A DNA stretch of 64,000 nucleotides from Gluconobacter potus (GCF_015244705.1 NZ_JABCQF010000005.1:1-64000); one strand, 5' to 3'. Positions 1 through 10,389 are shown, counted from the first letter of the stretch. Numbers and translations are program-made. Notes: generated by a model from the sequence alone, not told the origin.

Positions 1-238
1 CAACATCAAAGAAACCAGGCTGCTTCATCTGCCATCATCCCCAATCAACGCAGGAGAGATGGAATCACAGAGGAACCCTCAAATCCAGAAGGTTTTTCGA
101 ACCCTCCAGGTCCGGGCCGGACGGCGGCTTCTGAAAACCCGTTTCTCGGCACAGGCCGTTATCGCCGCCCTCTCCCCTGTCCTGCCAGAGGTCTTTCCAG
201 CGGCCGAATCCGGCCCGCCCGTCCTGAACTGAGACGCC

Positions 239-1930
239 TCAGAAGCGGAACACGACATTGGACTGGGCGTAGCTTCCGCTTTTACCGCCCGCCGCATGCA
301 GCCCGTTCGAGGCCATGAACCGTGCGCCATAGATCTGCCAGGTCAGATGCCGGTTGAGCTGGAGCTTGAGCGACGCCTGCGGCACCACACCAATATAACC
401 ACCGTGATAGGTCTTCGAGAATGTGTACGGACCGGACGAGTTCCAGATCGCGCCATCCGCATTGTCCCGCCACATGAACGGCACCTTGAACTGGATGCTC
501 GCAAAGCCTTTCCAGGGCGTGACACTGAGGACCGGTGAAACACTGACGAGGTTGGACGGCTGGATATAGGTCGTGGTGTCCAGATAGTTCGTCTGCGGAT
601 TGAAGGGCGCCATATAGGTCTGGACCGGCCCGTTCGTTCCGTCCGCGCCGCCGGAATACAGATCCGCCTGAACGCCGATGAACGGATGCAGCGGAGACGG
701 CGTATGGCGGTATCCCACGATCGTGTTGACCGAATAGGCCTGGACAGCACTTTTGTGCTCGCTCCCGGATTTCTGGAACGTTCCGTCCTGATAGAGGCCG
801 CCGAACGAATATTCGAAAGACGCAGCGGTGCCGTACCAGCGGAAACCCACATTCCCGCGTGAGGACGTCCCCTTCAGGGAGCCGGATGCGAGCGGCACGA
901 CCGACAGACTGCCGCCATAGCGGTATCCGTAATAGAAGATGTCCAGAAACGAGTGCACCGTTTCTCCGCCAATGAAGAACTGCGGCACCAGAGCGGTGAT
1001 ATCCCCGCCATACAGGCGCGTGCCGTAATCTTCGGTGTCATGGAACATCAGGGTCGCGTCCGTCTTGGTCTGGACGAAATCGAACGCATCGACCCGGATA
1101 TTGGGCCAGATCGCATAGATGCGGCCACCATTCCAGGACAGCGGCACGTTGGGCGTCTCGCGGTTATACAGAACGTAGGACGGCGCATCGAGGAACTGCT
1201 GACGACCGAACATGAAGCCGGTCTGCGCCCCCGCCAGCTTGCCCTTGAACTCGATGAAAGCCTGCTGAAGATCCAGCCGCTTGCGGTACGTCGTGTTGTA
1301 ACCAAAACCTTTCCAGCCGCCTGCATCGGCGTTGATGAGTTGCCCAAACAGCCGGACATGCTCGCCTAAATGCAAATCCGCGCCATACAGGTTCCGCACG
1401 CCGAAACGGCCGGAATTGCTACCGCCCTTCTTTCCCAGAAAGGGCGTCTCTTCATACCAGTTTCGTAGCCGCGTCTCGCCGGAAAAGGAGAGCCAGATCG
1501 TCTTTGCATCGTTCAGGGCAATGAATTTGAGCGGATCGAACGGATCATCGCGCCGGCTTTTGTCCCGCAGGAAGCTCCAGTCTTCTGCCCAGGGCGCCAC
1601 ACCATAACGACCAACCGGCCCGAAGCCCGCTGATTCGCCGTTGCCGTAGCTGAACGCGCCCCACGGGCCCTGCCGTCCCTGCGGCGCATGGTTCTGACTG
1701 GCCACGACACGGCGCGGCTGACCCACGACACCGGCATGGGGATAGTTCTGGATGGGCGGACGTTCCGTAGACGGGACATGGATCCATTCCTCCGTCTGCG
1801 TGACTTGCGCAGGCGTCACCGGCGCTGCGGGTGATGAGGGCTGAGCTGCCACAGCCACATGCGGTGCGCAGATTTCCAGCGCCATCAGGGCCAGAAGGGA
1901 CCGGTTCCGGTATGAATGATGACGCGACAT
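239..1930 (-). CDS. Alginate-export-type outer membrane porin
   Basis: A 563-residue exported protein that looks like an outer-membrane beta-barrel of the alginate export (AlgE-like, PF13372) family. Residues 1-29 form a signal peptide (basic start, hydrophobic stretch, cleavage near AVAAQ). A Pro/Gln-rich linker follows, then a long region of alternating amphipathic strands rich in Tyr, Trp, Phe and Gly. The chain ends in VVFRF, a C-terminal aromatic typical of barrels inserted by the BAM complex. Family members pass anionic sugars or polysaccharides. In an acetic acid bacterium a sugar or sugar-acid porin role is plausible, but that is inference. It is transcribed alone; the upstream gap (1931-2029) is AT-rich and probably holds the promoter. 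Confidence 0.8.
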   Translation of the reverse strand: MSRHHSYRNRSLLALMALEICAPHVAVAAQPSSPAAPVTPAQVTQTEEWIHVPSTERPPIQNYPHAGVVGQPRRVVASQNHAPQGRQGPWGAFSYGNGESAGFGPVGRYGVAPWAEDWSFLRDKSRRDDPFDPLKFIALNDAKTIWLSFSGETRLRNWYEETPFLGKKGGSNSGRFGVRNLYGADLHLGEHVRLFGQLINADAGGWKGFGYNTTYRKRLDLQQAFIEFKGKLAGAQTGFMFGRQQFLDAPSYVLYNRETPNVPLSWNGGRIYAIWPNIRVDAFDFVQTKTDATLMFHDTEDYGTRLYGGDITALVPQFFIGGETVHSFLDIFYYGYRYGGSLSVVPLASGSLKGTSSRGNVGFRWYGTAASFEYSFGGLYQDGTFQKSGSEHKSAVQAYSVNTIVGYRHTPSPLHPFIGVQADLYSGGADGTNGPVQTYMAPFNPQTNYLDTTTYIQPSNLVSVSPVLSVTPWKGFASIQFKVPFMWRDNADGAIWNSSGPYTFSKTYHGGYIGVVPQASLKLQLNRHLTWQIYGARFMASNGLHAAGGKSGSYAQSNVVFRF

Positions 1931-2029
1931 GCCCTGAAAACTCCAGACGGGGTTCGCAGAACATTAGGCAGCGCCGCAAAAACATCAATCGTCATAGTTT
2001 TAAATAATTTATACGATTTATTTTAGTTT

Positions 2030-2617
2030 TTATTCAGGTCGCGTGATGTCCATCTGTCCCCGCGTCAGATCCCGCAGCCAGTCCGTGATGGCGTCCGCTT
2101 CTTCGACCGGCACGGCCAGCGTCATCCAGGCGCCTTCCCCATCGAAATCACATTCCAGCCGGGTCGCACGCCAGCCATCGATCTTCGATTCCACCATCGC
2201 AAAGCTGGAAAACGGACAGTGAAACCGCAGCTTCACGGTCTCGATCCGCTCGATCCGGTCCGCTTCGCGCAGACAGGCCGACGCCGCGCCGCCATAGGCC
2301 CGGACAAGCCCCCCGGCCCCGAGCTGCACGCCGCCATACCAGCGCGTAACGACGATCATGACATTGTCGAAATCCTGCCCTTCGATGGCAGACAGAATCG
2401 GCCGCCCCGCCGTGCCCCCCGGCTCTCCGTCATCGCTGCACCGGAAGCGCTGGCCCGTTTTGAAAGCCCAGCAGTTATGGGTCGCATCCAGGACGGCCAC
2501 CTCGCGAAAGAAGGCCATGGCGGCGGCTTCATCTTCCACCGGGGCGGCGGAAGCACGGAAAACACTGTTCCGAATCACACTTTCGTAAGTCGCAGGGCCG
2601 GGAAGAGTCCATGTCAT
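2030..2617 (-). CDS. YigZ/IMPACT family protein
   Basis: A 195-residue cytosolic protein of the UPF0029/IMPACT (YigZ) family. The N-terminal IMPACT domain has the signature elements GEPGGTAGRPI near residue 65 and VTRWYGGVQLGAGGLVRAYG around residues 90-110. The C-terminal third is the small DUF1949-like alpha/beta domain. Length matches the family (about 200 residues). The biochemical role is unsettled; eukaryotic IMPACT inhibits the eIF2-alpha kinase GCN2 and bacterial YigZ has been proposed to bind nucleic acid. It is divergent from the HpnN-like gene, with 80 bases between the two starts. Confidence 0.9.
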   Translation of the reverse strand: MTWTLPGPATYESVIRNSVFRASAAPVEDEAAAMAFFREVAVLDATHNCWAFKTGQRFRCSDDGEPGGTAGRPILSAIEGQDFDNVMIVVTRWYGGVQLGAGGLVRAYGGAASACLREADRIERIETVKLRFHCPFSSFAMVESKIDGWRATRLECDFDGEGAWMTLAVPVEEADAITDWLRDLTRGQMDITRPE

Positions 2618-2697
2618 GGCTTTCCTTCTGCCTCAGGATCGCTGAAATGTCAGGATGGGGTAGGGAAACGCTGCACGTTCTGTTAAGGGTAGGCCCC

Positions 2698-5286
2698 ATG
2701 TTTTCGGATCTGACCGGTCGGCTGAATGCCGTCTGCGCGCGTCGTGCGCCCCTTGTTCTGGCGCTGTTCGCACTGCTCTGTGCTGGCTGCGTTGCCCTGA
2801 GTGTCACACGGATCAGTGTAACGACTGACACGAGCAAGATGTTTGCCAACACTCTGCCGTGGAAAAAGCGGAGCATGGAGCTGACGCGCCTGTTCCCGCA
2901 GGACAGCAACCAGCTCGTCGCCATCATCGACAGCCGCATCCCCGAACAGGGACGCATGGCCGCGAGACAGCTCGCTGCGACGCTGGGTCAGGACCACACG
3001 CATTTCAAGACGGTCAGCCTGCCCGGCGACAACGCCTTCTATAACAGCCACGGCTTCCTGTTCCTCGACACGAAGGATCTGGAGCCGCTGCTGGATTCGA
3101 TCGTCTCCGCGCAGCCCTTCCTCGGCACGCTGGCGGCTGACCCGTCCGCCCGCGGCCTGTTCGGCGCGCTGGGCCTGATCGGCGAGGGTATCAAGGCCGG
3201 ACAGGGCATCCCGAGCGGCTTCAATGGCGCACTGGACGGTTTCGCCAACGCCCTGACAGCGGCGGCAAACGGCCATCCGCAGGACATGTCCTGGCAGAAC
3301 CTGCTGATCGGCAAGCTGGCAGAGCTGGGCTCGCAGTACGAATTCGTCGTCACGCAGCCGAAGCTCGACTACAGCTCTTTCCAGCCGGGCGAGGGCGCCA
3401 CGACCGCCATGCGGCAGGCGATCAACAATCTCGAATTTGTGAAGACGAAGCAGGCGTCGGGCATCATCACCGGTGAAGTGAAGCTGTCGGACGAAGAGTT
3501 CTCCACCGTCGCACACGGCATGGTGCTGGGCCTCGTCATCTCGCTCGTCCTCGTGGCGGTCTGGCTGATCCTCGCTGTCCACTCCCCGCGCGTCATCATC
3601 CCCATCCTGCTGACCCTCATCAGCGGCCTGCTCCTGACGACGGGCTTTGCGGCTCTGGCAGTGGGTGAACTGAACCTGATCTCAGTGGCCTTCGCGATCC
3701 TGTTCGTCGGTATCGCCGTCGATTTCGCCATCCAGTACAGCGTGCGCCTGCGCGGACAGCGCAATCCGGACGGCTCACACCCGTCCCTGCATGACGCCAT
3801 CATCCTGACAGGTCAGGAAAGCGGCGCACAGATCCTTGTCGCAGCCCTCGCGACAGCCGCGGGCTTCCTGGCGTTCTATCCCACGAGCTTCATCGGTGTG
3901 GCACAGCTCGGCCTGATCGCAGGCTTCGGCATGCTGATCGCCTTCTTCTGCACCATGACGCTGCTGCCAGCGCTGCTGTCCATTTTCCATGCGAAACTGG
4001 GCAATGGCACCCCGGGCTTTGCCTTCATGGCCCCCGCAGATGCATTCCTGCGCCACAAGCGGCACAAGGTCGTCGGCGTCTTCGCGCTTCTGGGAATCGT
4101 GGGGCTGGCCCTCATGCCGCTCCTGAAATTCGATGCCGATCCGCTTCACACGAAAGACCCGAACACCGAGGGCATGCGCGCCCTGCATCTGCTGGAAGCT
4201 AACCCGCTCACCACGCCCTACAGCGCGCAGGTCCTGACGCCGAACCTGACGGAAGCCGCCCGGCAGGCCGCAGCGTTCTCGAAGCTGCCGAGCGTGCATG
4301 ACGTGCTCTGGCTCGGCGCTCTGGTTCCCGATGACCAGAAGACCAAGCTGGCCATGATCGAGGACACGGCCTCCATTCTGCTGCCGACCATCACGGTGCC
4401 CAATCCTGCACCCGCGCCGGACGCCGCGGCCATCCGCGCCGCCGCCGTTACGGCCGCGCAGAAGCTCGATGCCGTAAAGGATCAGCTCCCCGCCCCGCTG
4501 GAAAAGATCCGCCAGGCCCTGCACACGCTCTCGACGGCCCAGGACAACACGCTGCTTCAGGCCAGCACGTCCCTGACGCGTTTCCTGCCGGACGAACTAT
4601 CGATGCTGCGCACGGCACTTCAGCCCACGCCGGTCACGATGGAAAGCATCCCGCAGGATGTGCGTCAGGACTATGTCCTGCCCGATGGTCGCGCCCGCCT
4701 GACGATCCACCCCAAGGGCCAGATGTCCGAAACCCCGGTGCTGCACCGCTTCGTCAAGGAGTTGCGCTCAGTGAATCCGGACGTCGCCGGCCCTGCGATG
4801 GAAATCACGGAGAGCGCCAACACGATCGTCCATGCCTTCACGGTCGCGGCCATCTGCGCGCTCATCGTGATCGCCATCATCCTGCTGGTCGTCTTGCGCC
4901 GCCTGCTGGACGCGGCCCTCGTCATGGCACCGCTGCTGATGTCCGCGCTGCTGACGGTCATTCTGGTCGTCACGGTGCCGGAGACGCTGAACTACGCCAA
5001 CATCATTGCCCTGCCCCTGCTGCTGGGCGTGGGCGTGTCGTTCAACATCTATTTCGTCATGAACTGGCGCGAGGGCGTGAAGGGTCCGCTGACATCGCCC
5101 ACGGCGCGCGCGGTGCTGTTCTCGGCCCTGACGACCGCCACGGCCTTCGGTTCGCTGGCGCGCTCCGGCCATCCGGGTACGGCCAGCATGGGTCGGCTGC
5201 TGCTGATGTCGCTTGGCTGCACGCTGCTGTGCACGATGGTCTTCGTCCCGGCCCTGCTGCCCAAGCGTCCGATCGACGAGGCCTGA
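2698..5286 (+). CDS. hpnN: Hopanoid-associated RND transporter (HpnN-like)
   Basis: An 862-residue MMPL/RND-superfamily membrane protein resembling HpnN, which moves hopanoids from the inner to the outer membrane. An N-terminal transmembrane helix (about residues 20-40) is followed by a large periplasmic loop. Next come a block of about five helices (about 300-450), a second periplasmic loop and a last block of helices (about 720-855). This is the usual two-repeat RND fold at half-pump size. The start at ATG 2698 sits behind an AGGGTAGG-like ribosome binding site; a longer in-frame reading from 2611 would overlap yigZ and lacks a site. No other hopanoid gene lies nearby, so the HpnN assignment rests on sequence character only. 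Confidence 0.85.
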   Translation: MFSDLTGRLNAVCARRAPLVLALFALLCAGCVALSVTRISVTTDTSKMFANTLPWKKRSMELTRLFPQDSNQLVAIIDSRIPEQGRMAARQLAATLGQDHTHFKTVSLPGDNAFYNSHGFLFLDTKDLEPLLDSIVSAQPFLGTLAADPSARGLFGALGLIGEGIKAGQGIPSGFNGALDGFANALTAAANGHPQDMSWQNLLIGKLAELGSQYEFVVTQPKLDYSSFQPGEGATTAMRQAINNLEFVKTKQASGIITGEVKLSDEEFSTVAHGMVLGLVISLVLVAVWLILAVHSPRVIIPILLTLISGLLLTTGFAALAVGELNLISVAFAILFVGIAVDFAIQYSVRLRGQRNPDGSHPSLHDAIILTGQESGAQILVAALATAAGFLAFYPTSFIGVAQLGLIAGFGMLIAFFCTMTLLPALLSIFHAKLGNGTPGFAFMAPADAFLRHKRHKVVGVFALLGIVGLALMPLLKFDADPLHTKDPNTEGMRALHLLEANPLTTPYSAQVLTPNLTEAARQAAAFSKLPSVHDVLWLGALVPDDQKTKLAMIEDTASILLPTITVPNPAPAPDAAAIRAAAVTAAQKLDAVKDQLPAPLEKIRQALHTLSTAQDNTLLQASTSLTRFLPDELSMLRTALQPTPVTMESIPQDVRQDYVLPDGRARLTIHPKGQMSETPVLHRFVKELRSVNPDVAGPAMEITESANTIVHAFTVAAICALIVIAIILLVVLRRLLDAALVMAPLLMSALLTVILVVTVPETLNYANIIALPLLLGVGVSFNIYFVMNWREGVKGPLTSPTARAVLFSALTTATAFGSLARSGHPGTASMGRLLLMSLGCTLLCTMVFVPALLPKRPIDEA

Positions 5287-5397
5287 CCCAGGGCACGCTC
5301 TACCGGCCTCTGACATGGTTTGCAGCAATGTGACACACATTCTGGCAACCGTGCGTTTCCTCAGGGGTTGAGATCTTCCAGAACGGAGGATCTCCCC

Positions 5398-5961
5398 TTG
5401 AGCACAGAGCATTCAGGCCTGCCGCGTGGCATCGACCATGTCGGCGTCACCGTCCCGGACATCAACGCCGCCATCCGCTTTCTTGAAGAAGCCTTTGGCG
5501 CCGTTGCCCTCTACCGCAACGTCACCCGCACCAAGCCCCAGAAAGGCCCGGAGACGGAAAAGATCCTCGGCCTGCCTCAGGGCACCGCCGTCATCGAGAT
5601 GTGCATGATGGCGCTGGGGCATGGGCCGGGAATCGAACTGTTCGAAATGAAGGGCCCAGACCAGCGCGAGGCCGCACGTCCGTGTGACTGGGGCCTTCAG
5701 CATTTCGCAGTCTATGTCGATGACATCCATGCCGCCTGTCACCGTTTCCAGGAAGCAGGCGGCACCCTCCTGACCGAACCGCAGGGTCAGCCCTCGCTCG
5801 AAGCCGCGCCGGGCAACATGTTCTGCTACGGCCGCACGCCCTGGGGCATGATCGTGGAACTGATCAGCACTCCCCATCAGGAACGCTTCAACGACATCGC
5901 CCCTATGGACCGTTACCAACCGCCCCCGCGTGCCACCCCGCATAAAGGATCAGACGCATGA
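5398..5961 (+). CDS. VOC family (glyoxalase/dioxygenase-like) protein
   Basis: A 188-residue protein of the vicinal-oxygen-chelate superfamily. Two beta-alpha-beta-beta-beta units are visible, starting at GIDHVGVTVPDINAAIRF (about residue 10) and at LQHFAVYVDDIHAACHRF (about residue 100). The metal-ligand pattern is His in DHV, Glu in IELFE, His in QHF and Glu in MIVELIS. Family members include glyoxalase I, ring-cleavage dioxygenases and fosfomycin-resistance enzymes; the substrate cannot be told. The best start is TTG 5398, because GGAGGA lies seven bases upstream; there is no in-frame ATG with a site. The stop overlaps the next start in an ATGA, so the two genes are co-translated. Confidence 0.82.
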   Translation: MSTEHSGLPRGIDHVGVTVPDINAAIRFLEEAFGAVALYRNVTRTKPQKGPETEKILGLPQGTAVIEMCMMALGHGPGIELFEMKGPDQREAARPCDWGLQHFAVYVDDIHAACHRFQEAGGTLLTEPQGQPSLEAAPGNMFCYGRTPWGMIVELISTPHQERFNDIAPMDRYQPPPRATPHKGSDA

Positions 5962-6473
5962 CCCGCTTCATTCCTCTGGCCGCGGCCCTGCTGGCCGCTT
6001 CCGTTTTTGGGAACGCGCATGCTGCCGATCCCACTCCGCCAACAGCCTGGTACTGGCACAACTGGACCGATCATGACGGTGTCAGCCACATGACCCGCTG
6101 CCCGTTCCATGATTACGATCTGAAAACCATGTCCAAACCTGCCGGCCCGCAATGGCAGGATCATGTGCATGAAGGCAACGCGCACATCATTTCCACCGTG
6201 CAACCTGCCCATTGGGATGGAAGCTGGCACCCCGATCCGAAAGTCCAGTGGATCATTCCGCTGAAGGGGTCCTGGTACGTTACGGCCATGGACGGAAAGA
6301 AAGTCGTCATGGGGCCTGGCGACGTCTCTCTTGGCGAGGACCAGATGAGCCGCCGGGACGCAAAGGGACATATCGGTCATTTCGCCGGGAATATCGGCGA
6401 CGGCCCCGTCACACTGATGGTCATCCAGACCGACGAACAGCCGACCGTGGATAAGCCCTGCCGCTTTCATTAA
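5958..6473 (+). CDS. Secreted cupin-domain protein
   Basis: A 171-residue protein with a clear signal peptide (residues 1-22, cleavage after AHA) and a single cupin fold, so it should act in the periplasm. The cupin core runs from about residue 60 (DHVHEGNAHI) to about residue 155, with the hallmark PGD turn in VVMGPGDVSLGED. His and Glu residues around HVHEGN and the later HIGHF could bind a metal. It overlaps the upstream VOC gene by four bases, so the two probably act on related small molecules. Substrate unknown. Confidence 0.75.
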   Translation: MTRFIPLAAALLAASVFGNAHAADPTPPTAWYWHNWTDHDGVSHMTRCPFHDYDLKTMSKPAGPQWQDHVHEGNAHIISTVQPAHWDGSWHPDPKVQWIIPLKGSWYVTAMDGKKVVMGPGDVSLGEDQMSRRDAKGHIGHFAGNIGDGPVTLMVIQTDEQPTVDKPCRFH

Positions 6474-7113
6474 AACTTCAGAACAAACTGCTGTTCAGTT
6501 CAGATCCGAACTGGCCCACCCGTTCGCGCACCCCTGTTATGGGAACCGCAACAGGATATAGAATCGGGTAACAACACTCCGTTCTTGTTAAGAGTTCGCA
6601 AAAGAGCTGAACAAACCGATTTTTCCTTGGTTTTCAAACAATCACGCCATGAAAGATCCCTCGCAAAGACACCATGACAAACCGTGACTAAGTAACATTG
6701 CCAAAAATACAGAATGACAACCCAAGAACTTCACGAGAGTTTAAATTGAAATAAAAATCCAGAAAAATCGGACAATAAATACGATTAAAATAAATTATGA
6801 AACAAACATTATAAATAAAAAAATAAACCAAAATAGCAATTTGATTACATATTTTCATATATAGTTTACTTACAAAATAACAACAGAACAAAAACATCTC
6901 TTATTATATATTTAGATTTTCTTTCTGTATTTTTTTGACACATACTTCAAGAAAAACGGAATGTGACATAAGCGCAACGCCTTTCATGACATGTGACAGG
7001 CATGTTGCATTCTTGTAGCAAAAGGATTGCACACCGTTTCGATTTCCGATGAAAATGTGGCCAGAGATACAAAACTTTCTTGCGACCTTATTCGAGAAGG
7101 GACCACGGCCGCG
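6474..7113. other. AT-rich intergenic leader upstream of the TonB receptor
   Basis: 640 bases without a credible gene. Positions about 6690-6960 are strikingly AT-rich, with many A- and T-tracts, in a GC-rich chromosome. The short open frames here have no ribosome binding site and no protein-like composition. The stretch probably holds the receptor promoter and bound nucleoid proteins; no recognisable -35/-10 pair, Fur box or riboswitch was found by eye. Confidence 0.6.
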
Positions 7114-10100
7114 ATGACCACCTCTGTGCAACATTCACTGAAAAGACGCACACCTGCACCCCGGACGGTTGTCCGGATGTTCCTGATGGCGGGTATTTCC
7201 TACAGTGTCCTGCCAAGTGTCAGTGCGCACGCCCAGACCACCACGACCGCACCCGCAAAACATGTTTCCGCTCACAAGAGCGCAGCCAGGAAAAAGGCTC
7301 CGGCAAAGGCTGCCACGACAGCCAGAACTGCACCCGTCGCCGCTCCGGCAGCCACTGCCGCAACCCCGGTTGCAACCGCGACGGCGACTGCTCCGGTAAC
7401 CCAGTCGAACAGCAAGGTGTTGCAGCAGGGAACGGAAGCTTCAGACACAGCTGAAGTCGTCACGGTCACCGGTACACGTCTGTCCCAGACGCGCCTGACA
7501 AATGTCATGGCCGGAACCTCGCTCAGCGCCGACCAGATCAAGAAGCGCGGCTACACCGATATCGGCATCGCGCTGATACGTGAAAACCCGGCTTTCGGTA
7601 TCGGCGACAACTCTCCGATCGGCACCCAGGGCAGCTTTGGTGCTGGCCAGTCCTACACCTCACTTCTGAACCTCGGCAGCCAGCGCACGCTGACGCTGAT
7701 AGACGGCATGCGTATGGTCGGCGGCGAGACAGCCTCGCTCTACGGCGCAGGTTCGGGCTCGCAGGTTGATATCAGTGCCATTCCGACATCCCTGCTGAAG
7801 GGCGTGGACACCAAGCTGGGCGGCGCAGGCGCGGCCTATGGTGCGGATGCCGTCGCAGGTGTGGTCAACTACCAGCTGGACGATCACTTCACCGGCGTGG
7901 ACTTCAATGCCCAGGGCAACTGGAGCCAGAGGCTTGATGCGCCCGGCGAGAAAATCACCTTCAAGGTCGGCCATGACTTCGACCACGGCAAAGGTGGCAT
8001 GGTATTCGACGTCGAATACCGCAATCAAGGCGGTATGCTCGACAATGACCGGATCAACCTGACCGGCCGGAATGCCACGACCTATGTCCGTGAGCCCATT
8101 GGTTCAACGTCGCCCTACACCTATGATTTTGCCCGCGGCGCCCGTAACGTCATCGCATCCGTCACCGGTGTTCCGCAGCTGACCGGCGATAGCCCACCAG
8201 TCTACGGCGGCCAGGTCCTGAGCGGCATTTCCAATGCTGCTGGCCAGCCCCTGATGTTCAGCAGCAATGGCCAGTCCCTCGTCCCGATGACGTGGAACTA
8301 CGCCACCAAGAGCCCGACAACGGTCGTGGGCGGTAACGCAACGGCACTTCAGGATTACGGCCAGCTCTATGCCCCGACCCAGAAGCTGAACCTGACCCTG
8401 CTCGGCCATTACGACATCACCGACCACATCCACGCGACGTGGCAGGGCTGGTACGCACGTGGCACCGCATCCAGCGAAGTGGCGCAGGGCACCTGGAATA
8501 CGCCGCTCTTCGCCGATCCGCTGACGATGGACAACTACCATAACTATGGTGAAGTGAACGGTGCCTACGCACTGAGCACCAACAATCCGTATCTGTCCTC
8601 GGCCGCACGCACGTCGATCGTGAACGCCCTGTCCGCAGCTGGCCTGCCGACCGATACATTCTACATGTCGCGTCTGAACCAGGATCTGGATGCGGGCATG
8701 TATCAGACGACGATGCAGATGTACCGCTTCCAGGGCGGGCTGAACGGTGACTTCGACGCCGTCGGCCGTCACTTCGACTGGAAAGTCCGGGGTGAATACA
8801 GCCGCTATCTGAACGATACGTGGCAGCCTTCCATCGTCACGCAGAACCTCATCAACGCGCTCGACGCCACGACGGACGCCAGCGGCAACATCGTCTGCGC
8901 ACCCGGCTACACCAGCGCCCCCATCAAGACCCGCAGTTCCACCTGCGCCCCGTTCAATCCGTTCGGCAACGGCCAGTCCACACCGGCAGCACGGGATTAC
9001 ATCATCGCCGACGCGCACCAGAAGAACGCCAACGCACAGCGTGACCTTCAGGCCGAAATCTCCAGCACGGTCATGCGGCTCCCCGCCGGCGACGTGCGCT
9101 GGGATATCGGTTACGAGCACCGCCGCGAAGGCTATCGCTTCAACCCGGGTGCCTTCTCCCGCGGCTGGGAACAGGACGACGGTTCGTACCTGCAGTACGG
9201 CAACTCGACCTCGCTTCCGCCCACGGGTGGCGCGTACCACACGCATGAAGTCTTCGGCGAACTTGATGTTCCGCTGGTCTCGCCCAACATGCACGTTCCT
9301 GGTGTCTACAGCCTGTCCGCCACAGCGAACGGCCGTTACATCAACAACAGCATGACCGGCGGCTACTGGACCTACATGTTCGGTGGAGCCTGGTGGCCGA
9401 CGCAGGACATCGGCCTGAGCGGCAACTATGCCCGCTCCGTCCGTAACCCGTCCGTTACCGAACTGTTCGCGCCGCAGAGCACGGACTACGAAGACGGTAT
9501 CGATCCCTGCTCGTCCGCTGGCCTCAATGCCGGCCCGAACCCCGCCGTGCGTGCAGCCAACTGCGCCAAGGCCGGAATCAAGCAGCCGTTCGAGTCCAAC
9601 TTCAACAACTTCACCGTGCAGGGAACTGCGGGTGGTAACAGCAAGCTGAAGAACGAAGTCTCCACCAGCTACACCGGCACCCTGGAACTTCGTCCGCACT
9701 TCATCCGTGGTTTCGACTTCCGCGGCTCCTTCGTGGACGTGAAGATCAACAACGCGATCACGTATCTTGGTGCCCAGGACATCATGGACGGCTGCTACGA
9801 CTCGACGTCCTATGGTCCGGGCAACGCCTATTGCGCCGCCTTCACACGCGGAGCGGATGGCCAGCTCGAGAACTTCACGGCCGGCTATTACAACATCGCC
9901 AACTACGAGACGCAGGCTCTGCAGGCCAATATCGAATACAACACTCCGCTGTCACGCTTTGGCCTGCCGTCCTCGGCTGGTGAAATCGGCCTGACCGGAA
10001 ACTATGTCCACTATCTCAAGAGCCAGCAGAGCTATCTGGGCAACACCTATCTGCTGACCGGCACGACGGGCTCGCCTAACGACAACTTCACGCTTAACGC

Positions 10101-10389
10101 GAACTATATCCGTGGTCCGTTCACCCTTCAGTGGCAGACCCTCTGGTATGGTCCGTCCCACTACGCGGTCCAGGTCCCTGCGACCCAGTACTTTGCCAAC
10201 AAACGTCCGTCTTTCGCCATGTTCAACCTGACGGTTGGCTACGAAATCACCCGGAACTTCAGCGCAAACTTCATGGTGAACAACATCACGAACGCGCTGC
10301 CGAAGTACCCCGGCGCAGTCAGCCTGACGCGTTACTACGATGCGATCATCGGCCGTTCCTTCCAGATGAACCTCGGCGTTCATTTCTGA
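7114..10389 (+). CDS. TonB-dependent outer membrane receptor
   Basis: A very large (1091-residue) TonB-dependent receptor. After a signal peptide (residues 1-41, cleavage near AHAQ) comes an Ala/Pro/Thr-rich tract of about 65 residues. A TonB-box-like EVVTVTGTR follows, then the plug domain (with TLIDGMRM and the GAAYGADAVAGVVNY element). The 22-strand barrel ends in FQMNLGVHF with terminal Phe. The Ala-rich spacer is longer than usual and would let the TonB box reach across the periplasm. Start ATG 7114 is preferred over an in-frame TTG at 7027 because GAGAAGGGA lies upstream. Ligand unknown; no siderophore gene is adjacent. A TonB gene lies at 32 kb. Confidence 0.9.
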   Translation: MTTSVQHSLKRRTPAPRTVVRMFLMAGISYSVLPSVSAHAQTTTTAPAKHVSAHKSAARKKAPAKAATTARTAPVAAPAATAATPVATATATAPVTQSNSKVLQQGTEASDTAEVVTVTGTRLSQTRLTNVMAGTSLSADQIKKRGYTDIGIALIRENPAFGIGDNSPIGTQGSFGAGQSYTSLLNLGSQRTLTLIDGMRMVGGETASLYGAGSGSQVDISAIPTSLLKGVDTKLGGAGAAYGADAVAGVVNYQLDDHFTGVDFNAQGNWSQRLDAPGEKITFKVGHDFDHGKGGMVFDVEYRNQGGMLDNDRINLTGRNATTYVREPIGSTSPYTYDFARGARNVIASVTGVPQLTGDSPPVYGGQVLSGISNAAGQPLMFSSNGQSLVPMTWNYATKSPTTVVGGNATALQDYGQLYAPTQKLNLTLLGHYDITDHIHATWQGWYARGTASSEVAQGTWNTPLFADPLTMDNYHNYGEVNGAYALSTNNPYLSSAARTSIVNALSAAGLPTDTFYMSRLNQDLDAGMYQTTMQMYRFQGGLNGDFDAVGRHFDWKVRGEYSRYLNDTWQPSIVTQNLINALDATTDASGNIVCAPGYTSAPIKTRSSTCAPFNPFGNGQSTPAARDYIIADAHQKNANAQRDLQAEISSTVMRLPAGDVRWDIGYEHRREGYRFNPGAFSRGWEQDDGSYLQYGNSTSLPPTGGAYHTHEVFGELDVPLVSPNMHVPGVYSLSATANGRYINNSMTGGYWTYMFGGAWWPTQDIGLSGNYARSVRNPSVTELFAPQSTDYEDGIDPCSSAGLNAGPNPAVRAANCAKAGIKQPFESNFNNFTVQGTAGGNSKLKNEVSTSYTGTLELRPHFIRGFDFRGSFVDVKINNAITYLGAQDIMDGCYDSTSYGPGNAYCAAFTRGADGQLENFTAGYYNIANYETQALQANIEYNTPLSRFGLPSSAGEIGLTGNYVHYLKSQQSYLGNTYLLTGTTGSPNDNFTLNANYIRGPFTLQWQTLWYGPSHYAVQVPATQYFANKRPSFAMFNLTVGYEITRNFSANFMVNNITNALPKYPGAVSLTRYYDAIIGRSFQMNLGVHF

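Noticed and set aside
1-238. Gene at the left edge
   Set aside because: No frame has a ribosome binding site or protein-like composition; the stretch is the downstream region of the porin gene.
8104-9699. Minus-strand open frame of 531 residues
   Set aside because: Antisense to the TonB receptor barrel, which has a clear TonB-dependent receptor sequence.
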